Source of the DNA: Ruminococcus sp.
GTDB taxonomy: Bacteria; Bacillota; Clostridia; Oscillospirales; Ruminococcaceae
DNA length: 64,000 bases
Direction: 5' to 3'
Assembly: GCA_015066785.1 (NCBI GenBank)
Contig: SVNT01000003.1
Span: forward strand, 62,001 to 126,000
This document shows, in pieces, positions 39,312 through 46,304 of the stretch. The notes beneath the pieces were generated by a model. The model did no database searches. It had not been told where the DNA came from and saw only the letters and a program-made list of their open reading frames with translations. Position 1 is the first letter of the stretch, and each line of letters starts with the position of its first letter. The translations under genes were made by a program, and so were the position numbers.

Positions 39312-39345
39312 AAAACCCCCGACTCATTCGAGTCGGGGGTTTTTC
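39311..39345 (+). terminator. Terminator of the tRNA cluster
   Basis: AAAAACCCCCGACTC and GAGTCGGGGGTTTTT form a perfect 15-bp inverted repeat around ATTC. Confidence 0.95.
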
Positions 39346-39365
39346 TTATTATATTTATTTTGGTG

Positions 39366-39400
39366 TAAAAAGAAAAACACCCACATTTCTGTGAGTGTTT
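39366..39400 (-). terminator. Probable terminator of the CBASS operon
   Basis: On the minus strand AAACACTCAC and GTGGGTGTTT (one mismatch) form a stem, followed by TTCTTTTT. It faces the tRNA-cluster terminator. Confidence 0.7.
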
Positions 39401-39504
39401 ATTGTCAGTCTTGCTCAAAATAGATGACATTGAAAAATGACGATTCTACGAGGTTTTTCAAGCATTTCATTGCTTGGAGAGCTTATTTTTTTGCTCAACG
39501 GTAA

Positions 39505-39518
39505 CGACTTCTGAACCC
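39505..39518. repeat. Left copy of a 14-bp inverted repeat bracketing the island
   Basis: CGACTTCTGAACCC; its exact reverse complement is at 45923-45936, just after the transposase stop. Confidence 0.6.
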
Positions 39519-39636
39519 CCGACCTCAGTTGGTCTGGGTGTCTTTTTTGCAATCAAACAAAATCCCTCGCTTTCCTCTGCAAGATATTCAATATACAGTT
39601 CGTCTACCTAATCAGCCGATATGTAAAATTGTTATA

Positions 39637-40131
39637 TCAAATCGCTTCATAGAAGGGAATAATTGTTTCATTTGCGATGACTATAACGGTTTTCAACCAA
39701 TGTTCTTTATTTCCACCAATGATTATAAGAATGGGTTCAGGACAATTTAGTTTCTTATTTTGCGAGAGTGAAATCATCTGTTTAATATCCGAACTACTTG
39801 GAGTAGGCAGTGAATTAGGATGATAATGCCACTCTCCCAAGTAATAATAGTTATTTTTCCATAGCGTATCCAGTCTTTTTTGTAATCCCTTAACCCCTCT
39901 CTTAAAAAATGCTTTTTTCTTAACAGAATCAGCAGGAGAATTAGTGATTTCTGAAATATGAGCAGTTAATCCATCATCTGAGTACTTACCTATTATAATA
40001 CCACCTGTTTCATATGGATTTGATTCATCACATAAATAATGTAAAATGTTGAGTTGTTCAATTGGCAACTCAATCTTTAGATTGGTATCAGAATTAATTA
40101 AAATCAATTCAATCACTCTCACATTTATCAA
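39637..40131 (-). CDS. cap3: CBASS Cap3-like JAMM/JAB isopeptidase
   Basis: A 164-residue zinc metallopeptidase of the JAMM (Mov34/MPN) fold. In type II CBASS, Cap3 removes the conjugate that Cap2 attaches to the CD-NTase. The full JAMM set is visible: Glu41 in ETGG, H102xH104 in GEWHYHP, then Ser112 and Asp115. The frame overlaps the end of cap2 by 23 bases. The start is uncertain: a TTG at 40131 has no good ribosome binding site, and internal GTG or TTG codons are possible. It is the last gene of the operon. Confidence 0.92.
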   Translation of the reverse strand: MINVRVIELILINSDTNLKIELPIEQLNILHYLCDESNPYETGGIIIGKYSDDGLTAHISEITNSPADSVKKKAFFKRGVKGLQKRLDTLWKNNYYYLGEWHYHPNSLPTPSSSDIKQMISLSQNKKLNCPEPILIIIGGNKEHWLKTVIVIANETIIPFYEAI

Positions 40132-41938
40132 TTAAATAATAACCTTCGTAATAATCATTTTCTTGTTGCTCGTATATCAAAGATATTTGTTTTGATTCCC
40201 CCGAGCTAATGAATTTTTCAATATTTTTTACAGCAATGGATGCTGCCATCCATATATCATCACTCCGAGCAGGAAACGTAGGATGCCAACAACCAATTCC
40301 GTCTCTGGGCAATTTATCTTCATCAACTTCTTTCAAATCCGTCATAATATACTGTGAAATAAATCGATAGAATTCATCAAAATTATAAACTCTATTGTTC
40401 TGCATATTGATGTACAGCCTTTTTGCACCCAAACCCACAGAAACAGATATAAAACAATGAGGACTTTCAAATTCAACGCTTCTAAACGTCTCCAAAACTC
40501 TATCTTCACCAGTGCAATCTATAATTACATCATAGTGGTCTATTTCTATGCTTGTATGTGGTCCCCTACTATCTATAATCAACGAGATAGTATTATTGAT
40601 TGGTTTTATCTCAGCATGAGGATTGATAACATTCAGATGTGAGCATAGGGAGTTGCATTTGCTACTCCCTATGGAGTTAAGACTGAGCGTATGTCTTGAT
40701 AGATTCCCAACTTTAAATACATCGCTATCAGCTATTGATAGATTATATATTCCAGATCTAACAAGTATTTCAGCAATAGAAGCCCCAATACAGCCTGCAC
40801 CTATCAAAAGGATTCTTTTTCCTAGCATTATTCGTGGCATTTTTCCTCTTTGAGAGATATCATCTTGGCTCCAATTCTCAGAAAAAATCCAATCTATCCG
40901 AAGATCCGCTTTTAGAACCTCAGTAATATCTCTGTGCCAGTATCCTGTGTTATTGTTTCTGAAACCTTTTGAAAATTGACGGCCATGTGATAGTGTCGGA
41001 AGAAGAAAGGCTTTCCAATAAATAATTTCATTCTCATGAAACCAATATTTCGGAATCGGAAATCCCAAAAGGAATAAGTGAGGTATTCCATCACGCAAAT
41101 ATTTGGAACTCTCCTTAAGTATCAATTTAATATCACAACCCTGGGATTCACAAACTTCAAGTAATTCTTCCCATGTTTCAGGAACTTGCCAATCACGTAG
41201 CACAGGAACACTCTTTAATAAAACCCATGGTGATTTTATTATCTTTATGGAATTCTGTTCTTCTAAAGCAGTTCCCCAATGAGAGTAATGAATAGGCTTA
41301 TTTTCAAACGAATAAAAAGTTTTAGGATAATAGATCGTAGGCTTCGATTTATAGCAATCAATATCAACTATACCACATCTACAATCAGTATCCTCCCACT
41401 GCATATAAGATACGGTATCCTCAGAAAAAGCAAGTTGACTGTTGAGTAAAATGTTATCGTTAAATTCTGGCAGTTCAAATAATTCCTTATCAGTTACTAA
41501 GCTATTATTAGCAGCGGATTTTAACCATTCAACAGCTCGTGTTACATGAAATAACATCCTTTCTTCAACTGAAAATGGTTCTGGATTACGTGAAGAAAGA
41601 GTATTGACATCAACACATAAAGCACCATTTCTCCATAATCCATTTCTATTAATAAAATAATTATTCGACTGATGATATAATGTTGTTTGAATGCTTTTTT
41701 CTGTATCAGGATATATCTTTATCTTGCCTTCAGGATAAGTAGATTCAACCACAACATACCATTGTGATGTTGTGGGGAAATATTTATTTTCTGTCTCTAC
41801 ATAGATTGATAGATGAAAATACCAGAGCTTATTAATGCTATCATATTTCCAATCATCTAACATTTGAACTGTAGGATACAAAAAATCAAGTTCTCTTCGA
41901 GCTTTTCTTAGCCGTAGAATTACTTCATCTTCATTCAT
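40109..41938 (-). CDS. cap2: CBASS Cap2-like E2/E1 ubiquitin-transferase fusion
   Basis: A 609-residue protein that should activate the CD-NTase C-terminus and conjugate it to targets, priming the defence signal. Residues 1-160 look E2-like, with candidate catalytic Cys108 in RNGALCVDV. A central linker leads to a ThiF/E1 adenylation domain with GAGCIGAS near 371-378, an acidic residue in SIADSD and a candidate E1 catalytic Cys550 in GIGCWHPTFP. This E2-E1 fusion is the hallmark of type II CBASS. The ATG lies directly after the CD-NTase stop codon (TAAATG), implying coupled translation. Confidence 0.94.
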   Translation of the reverse strand: MNEDEVILRLRKARRELDFLYPTVQMLDDWKYDSINKLWYFHLSIYVETENKYFPTTSQWYVVVESTYPEGKIKIYPDTEKSIQTTLYHQSNNYFINRNGLWRNGALCVDVNTLSSRNPEPFSVEERMLFHVTRAVEWLKSAANNSLVTDKELFELPEFNDNILLNSQLAFSEDTVSYMQWEDTDCRCGIVDIDCYKSKPTIYYPKTFYSFENKPIHYSHWGTALEEQNSIKIIKSPWVLLKSVPVLRDWQVPETWEELLEVCESQGCDIKLILKESSKYLRDGIPHLFLLGFPIPKYWFHENEIIYWKAFLLPTLSHGRQFSKGFRNNNTGYWHRDITEVLKADLRIDWIFSENWSQDDISQRGKMPRIMLGKRILLIGAGCIGASIAEILVRSGIYNLSIADSDVFKVGNLSRHTLSLNSIGSSKCNSLCSHLNVINPHAEIKPINNTISLIIDSRGPHTSIEIDHYDVIIDCTGEDRVLETFRSVEFESPHCFISVSVGLGAKRLYINMQNNRVYNFDEFYRFISQYIMTDLKEVDEDKLPRDGIGCWHPTFPARSDDIWMAASIAVKNIEKFISSGESKQISLIYEQQENDYYEGYYLIDKCESD

Positions 41939-42991
41939 TTAAGCAAACCTTCCTCTTGGAATTTCAGTCGTCTTTTCTGTTCGCTTACTAAATCCATTTA
42001 CAGAATTACTCTCTTTAGTTGAAGGTTCAGGGAACATCGTTCCAAATAGATTTCTCCATTTTGCTACGCTTTCATGAAGATCTTTACAATCAAACGCTTC
42101 CCTTGCGATTTTAGCCGCATCACAAACGGATTGATAAAATTCACCATAATCTTCATCCGATAGCCTTCCAAACACATCATGTTCAGGAACTCCTCTATCT
42201 GCAAGAAAGGGTTTAATCGGATAATCAGTTACTATTTTTTCAAGGGTTAATACAACCCCTTCCGCTACGCTTTCTATATTATCAGGGCAACAATCTCCTA
42301 TGAAGTGTTCAAGAGGATAGCTTTTAGGATGTTTCATATCAGGACACATTACCTTTTTCCACCATTTTAATGCCTTGACAACATTTATATAATGGGAATT
42401 ACATCTTTTGTTCTTGTCAACTGTCCATCTGATTTGCTCAAGAGGATGTGTTTTATCCCATGAATCTGCTTCACGATCAGGAATCAACAATGGCTCGTCC
42501 TTCCAATCACTTTCGTCAGATTCAGTAAAAAATGACGAGAATTCTTCGATGGAAGATTCACTAACCAGTTCTTCAGAGCATAATTCCTTTTGAACTGTCT
42601 CACTGGGAGCAGAGGTAGGTACTATATCAAGATCAACATAACTAAGACTAATTCCAAGAGAACGCCCTTGCTTACGGCACTTTCCCTCATAATGCTTTTC
42701 CAAAAAAGGTATAAACATATCCAATGCTTCTTCAGGCGTAGTATTCTCTGAATCAAGATTAGTGACAACAATTATGTCAACATCGGACTTGTTGCCATTC
42801 TTCGGCTTTACTGCAGTTGATCTTCGGTAGCTTCCTTGCAAAAATGTGCTTACGATTATTGGCGCTAAATCTTCATCTGCCAACAGTCGTTTTCTTAATG
42901 TTGAATGTCCTGTTTTTAAATCACTAATCTGACTGTCAGATAAACGAATATCTGACAAAAAATCAGAAAAGTATGTAGGTGCTGTTGCCAT
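41939..42991 (-). CDS. cdnD: CD-NTase, cGAS/DncV-like nucleotidyltransferase of CBASS
   Basis: The 350-residue enzyme that makes a cyclic oligonucleotide alarm when phage is sensed. Its nucleotidyltransferase core is complete: GS at 53-54 (QGSYRRSTAVKP), metal-binding D70 and D72 in KSDVDIIV and a third acid in YVDLDIVP near 122. The second ATG is preferred because AAAGGAG is 9 bases before it but only 3 from the ATG at 42997. The C-terminus reads IPRGRFA, a small terminal residue on a flexible tail, as needed for Cap2 conjugation. The clade D label is a guess from the SAVED partner. Confidence 0.93.
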   Translation of the reverse strand: MATAPTYFSDFLSDIRLSDSQISDLKTGHSTLRKRLLADEDLAPIIVSTFLQGSYRRSTAVKPKNGNKSDVDIIVVTNLDSENTTPEEALDMFIPFLEKHYEGKCRKQGRSLGISLSYVDLDIVPTSAPSETVQKELCSEELVSESSIEEFSSFFTESDESDWKDEPLLIPDREADSWDKTHPLEQIRWTVDKNKRCNSHYINVVKALKWWKKVMCPDMKHPKSYPLEHFIGDCCPDNIESVAEGVVLTLEKIVTDYPIKPFLADRGVPEHDVFGRLSDEDYGEFYQSVCDAAKIAREAFDCKDLHESVAKWRNLFGTMFPEPSTKESNSVNGFSKRTEKTTEIPRGRFA

Positions 42992-43005
42992 AATCATTTT
43001 CTCCT

Positions 43006-44409
43006 TTATGGTAAATTTTGAAATGAGGGTGAATATGTTCCGGTATCTTTTGCTTCTAAATCAAATTCATATAAAACACAATTTCCAAATCCCCGTGATC
43101 TTTGGCCAAGAAAAAACATAAAAGCATTAGGTGCTGAAACAAAAATATGAACATTAGCTTTTCTCTCTACTGTACTTCGCTTTGCCAGCGATGCTACAAC
43201 CTGCTGAACAAGATTTCTTGCATGAGCAGCATTTTGTATAGAGTCAAAAGAAGGTCCTTTCCCGCCAATAGTAAGCGTAATCATTCTCCCTATTTTAAGT
43301 CCACTATCCGAAATATATTCGTTGACATTATCTTCAATATTACGAGTGATACTTATGATAAGGCAAGTATCAGATTCGTTTATGTCAATACGTTTGTCTC
43401 TAACATCAAAGTCTATGAACGTAGCATCGTATGAATCTTCAACACTCCATATTTCTGACTTGTGCAGTGGATCAGGGTTGCTTGGAAAGGCAGAAATTCT
43501 AGATTTTGGATCGAGTATTCTTCCAGTAGCAAACGCAATTGATAATGGTGCTTCTAACATTAACTGATAGTTATAATTTACATCAGTATTTTTCTTCAAA
43601 AATGTGTCCAATTCTTGGTAAACGTCTCTATCCCAGTCATATTCTGGCTTGAGTTTTCTCCCATCAAATTTTTCTTTAAACGAAAGAATTGTTTCTGTTG
43701 CCTCTGACAAATATTCTGTACCACGTTCAAAACTAACGACACCTATTGCCTTGAAACCGAAACACCTATTCTTCAACATCAGTACATATTCTTCAATTTG
43801 AGAATCAAATATAGATTTCTCTATACCATTGTTTCCCAAAGATGAGAGAAAATTATCTGCTACTATTGCTTTTGAAATCAACTCCAACTGATTGTACATC
43901 AAAGCAAACCCTTTTGTTGAAAGGTACTTCAATAAAGACACATTCAATAAATTGGTTAGTATCTTCAAGTCGAATGGGTAGTTTGTAATTCTTAAGGTTT
44001 TGCCATTAATAATAGATGTATCGAAGCTCGACAAAGCATTCGAATGCTCTTTTCCTAACTTGGTCTTATCATTATTATTTCCCTGCAAAGCATCTATTGC
44101 GTTTTTAAATTTAATTGCGCTTGGAGCTAATTGCCCAATTAAGAACAACTCACACTCAGTAGCTCCAACATCGTCTTTGATTAATTCCTTTGCCCAATCA
44201 ATTATAGAACTCTTATTAAATGAGTTTATATTAGATTTAACTTGTGTGCTTTTAAATACATTACCATCTAATTCAAGAGCTATATCAACTTTATCATTTT
44301 CAGAAGTGTATTCCACATATATTTTATCCCAGTTATCCTGACATAACGCTTCAAAAATTGAAGCAAATGTTTGATAAAGATAGCCTCTTGATCCATCCTT
44401 TCCGCCCAA
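43006..44409 (-). CDS. cap4: CBASS Cap4-like effector: endonuclease plus SAVED domain
   Basis: A 467-residue effector. The N-terminal region has the DUF4297-type nuclease pattern: RGYLYQ near residue 10, Glu33, Asp42 in KVDIALE and QVK at 56-58, a PD-(D/E)xK variant with Gln for the second acid. The C-terminal part (about 280-467) is a SAVED cyclic-nucleotide sensor, ending in VHIFVSAPNAFMFFLGQRS and VLYEFD. Binding of the signal should switch on DNA cutting and kill the infected cell. The start is a TTG, 7 bases after GGAGGG. It is the first gene of the CBASS operon, 14 bases before the CD-NTase start. Confidence 0.9.
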   Translation of the reverse strand: MGGKDGSRGYLYQTFASIFEALCQDNWDKIYVEYTSENDKVDIALELDGNVFKSTQVKSNINSFNKSSIIDWAKELIKDDVGATECELFLIGQLAPSAIKFKNAIDALQGNNNDKTKLGKEHSNALSSFDTSIINGKTLRITNYPFDLKILTNLLNVSLLKYLSTKGFALMYNQLELISKAIVADNFLSSLGNNGIEKSIFDSQIEEYVLMLKNRCFGFKAIGVVSFERGTEYLSEATETILSFKEKFDGRKLKPEYDWDRDVYQELDTFLKKNTDVNYNYQLMLEAPLSIAFATGRILDPKSRISAFPSNPDPLHKSEIWSVEDSYDATFIDFDVRDKRIDINESDTCLIISITRNIEDNVNEYISDSGLKIGRMITLTIGGKGPSFDSIQNAAHARNLVQQVVASLAKRSTVERKANVHIFVSAPNAFMFFLGQRSRGFGNCVLYEFDLEAKDTGTYSPSFQNLP

Positions 44410-44638
44410 ACTAATTCCCTCCTTTATTAATTTATCTGCATGTTTTTGTAGTCATCACCGTTGTAGAGTAATAGTATATCGAATTTGCAATGATAAACAA
44501 ACATTCTGTGTGATATAACCTTCAGCTTCATGTCTTTATGTTATTGGTTAGCCATACTAGCAAATAATTAGATTACATATTCTAAAGTATTGTTAGAGTT
44601 TTCCTACTACGAATTATTGTTCATAAAATCTTTTTTAT
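44410..44638 (-). promoter_or_regulatory. Long AT-rich leader of the CBASS operon
   Basis: About 230 bases without a gene separate the predicted promoter from the effector start codon. No classified RNA motif or strong hairpin is apparent. Such a long leader is unusual beside the short leaders elsewhere in the window. Confidence 0.4.
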
Positions 44639-44667
44639 ATTATACCACATTTCGCCATCTATTTCAA
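44639..44667 (-). promoter_or_regulatory. Predicted CBASS operon promoter
   Basis: On the minus strand, TTGAAA (44662-44667), a 17-base spacer and a perfect TATAAT (44639-44644). Confidence 0.6.
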
Positions 44668-44770
44668 TACAGATTCAGAAAGGCCGTCATACCGCCTCCC
44701 TTCCCTCACTTCTTGCAAACTTCATATTTTCCTGATATAATGTACCGAAATTTATAAAGGAGTGTTCAAA

Positions 44771-45916
44771 ATGCCAAGAACAAAGTACGCAGAAGAAACC
44801 ATCATCAAATGCTGTGATGCATATCGTGCCTGAGAATCCGTTGCGAATATCACCAAGAAGTACAACGTTCCCAGAAGCACGTTGTATAGTTGGATTGACC
44901 GATATCGTGACATTCCAGATGCCAATGACATCACGGTGAAAAAGACGCTTGATAACTACAAGCGCAAATACGAAAAAGAAAAGCAAATCCTTGAAGTGCT
45001 GAAACTTGTAGAATGCACACGCAAAGCACCGTTGAAAACAAAGCTTTACGAACTTGAAAAACTCTACGGACAATTCAGTGTACGCATTCTGTGCGAGGCT
45101 TTGGATGTTGACCGTGGTACATTTTACAATCACATCAAACGTAACAAGAAAACAGACACTTCATACGCTAAACGAAGAGAGGAATTGTCAGTAGCAATCC
45201 AAGAGATTTATGAAGAAAGTCATGGTTTGTTCGGTTCGGATAAAATCCTTTCTGTTCTAAATGAAAAAGGTTATCATACGAGCAAAAAGACAGTTCGTGA
45301 ATTGATGAATGAAATGGGAATACATAGTTTCCGTTCTCGTGCGAAAAAAGACTATAAGATATGGAAAAAACTTCACGAAACGAAAAATGTTCTTCAACGT
45401 GAATTTACTGTTGATAAACCTAATTCCGTATGGGTAAGCGATTGCACACAGTTTTCTCTCTTTAAGAAAACGTATCATTTATGTGCCATCCTTGATTTAT
45501 TTTCAAGGAAAATCATAGCCTACAAAATCTCTGCAAGGCTGAGTACACAACTCATTACTTCCACTTTCAAAATGGCACTGGAAATCAGAAAACCCGAAGG
45601 TCATCTTGTATTTCATTCAGACCGAGGATGCCAATATACCTCTTACAGTTTTCGCAAATTACTCATAGAAAAGAATGTGACACAATCCTTCTCAAAGCCT
45701 GGAACACCGTATGATAACGGAGTCATGGAATCTTTCTTTTCATCCTTCAAACAAGAAGAAATATATCGCACATCCTATCGTTCGTTAGAAGATTGCAAAA
45801 CGCATATTGCAGATTACATGCAGTTTTATAACGAAAAGCGTCCTCATCGTGCTAACAATTACAAATCACCAAATCAGACAGAAGAAGCCTATTATAAAAA
45901 GAACCCAACTGTCTAA
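44771..45916 (+). pseudogene. IS3-family transposase interrupted by in-frame TGA
   Basis: From the ATG at 44771 (after AAAGGAG) to 45916 a single frame encodes both the helix-turn-helix part (NVPRSTLYSWIDRY) and the DDE integrase, broken only by TGA at 44831-44833 (codon 21, context YRA-stop-ESVAN). The DDE residues are intact: Asp in VWVSDCTQF, Asp in FHSDRGCQYTS and Glu in NGVMESFF. A GGA to TGA change would explain the stop. A TTG at 44882 could restart translation but would lose the DNA-binding N-terminus. IS150-like elements normally have two overlapping frames; here both are in one frame. Confidence 0.85.
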
Positions 45917-45922
45917 TCAGCA

Positions 45923-45936
45923 GGGTTCAGAAGTCG
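45923..45936. repeat. Right copy of the 14-bp inverted repeat
   Basis: GGGTTCAGAAGTCG, the exact reverse complement of 39505-39518. It lies 6 bases after the transposase stop. Confidence 0.6.
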
Positions 45937-46019
45937 GTTCTTTTTTTGATTTTGCTGCCCGATTTCGAGCTTTTTGCAAAAAAAGTGTCCAATCGGTCTT
46001 TTTTATAAAACCCGCTATT

Positions 46020-46086
46020 TGGCGATAAAAAATAGGAGTCAACTCTCAACAGTCCAATTAAACTGTTCAAAAGTTGACTCCTATTC
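46020..46086 (-). terminator. Terminator of the initiator tRNA gene
   Basis: A 13-bp perfect inverted repeat ATAGGAGTCAACT / AGTTGACTCCTAT encloses a nested AACAGT / ACTGTT stem. The minus strand continues with TTTTTTATCG. Confidence 0.85.
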
Positions 46087-46089
46087 AAA

Positions 46090-46166
<77 letters not shown>

Positions 46167-46267
46167 ATATAGCCTCTCGTTTGAGTGCTTATTTATTATA
46201 TCACTTTGCAATACTGTTGTCAAGAGTATTTTTCAAAAAAGTCAACAAATATTATCGCAGAATACGA

Positions 46268-46304
46268 CAAACGGCCCGGAATTACATCCGAGCCGTTATT
46301 TTTT
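46268..46304. terminator. Hairpin terminator beside the vWA gene end
   Basis: AACGGCCCGGA and TCCGAGCCGTT (one mismatch) around ATTACA. The T-run follows on the plus strand; on the minus strand, where the gene ends, only three Ts follow. Confidence 0.65.

Larger units (their letters stand above)
39346..39636. other. Intergenic left border of the accessory island
   Basis: No complete gene is seen. The stretch holds a minus-strand terminator (39366-39400), a palindrome CAAGCATTTCATTGCTTG near 39460, a second hairpin near 39517-39550 followed by plus-strand Ts, and the left copy of a 14-bp inverted repeat (39505-39518) shared with the far end of the island. On the minus strand a short open stretch includes KKTPRPTEVGGSE and may be the decayed end of a lost gene. 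Confidence 0.5.
44700..46010 (+). mobile_element. IS3-family insertion sequence, ends not resolved
   Basis: Holds one transposase reading frame (44771-45916). Near 45988 the sequence AAAAAAAGTGTCCAA resembles the inner part of IS150-group right ends. No matching left inverted repeat or target duplication was found, so the left end may be decayed. Both limits given are approximate. Confidence 0.55.

Noticed and set aside
39035-39327. Open frames on both strands across the tRNA cluster
   Set aside because: They lie within four well-formed tRNA genes and have no ribosome binding site or family match.
44831-44833. TGA read as selenocysteine or tryptophan in the transposase
   Set aside because: No selenocysteine-insertion-like hairpin was seen and other genes in the window use TGA as a normal stop; a mutated glycine codon fits the context better.
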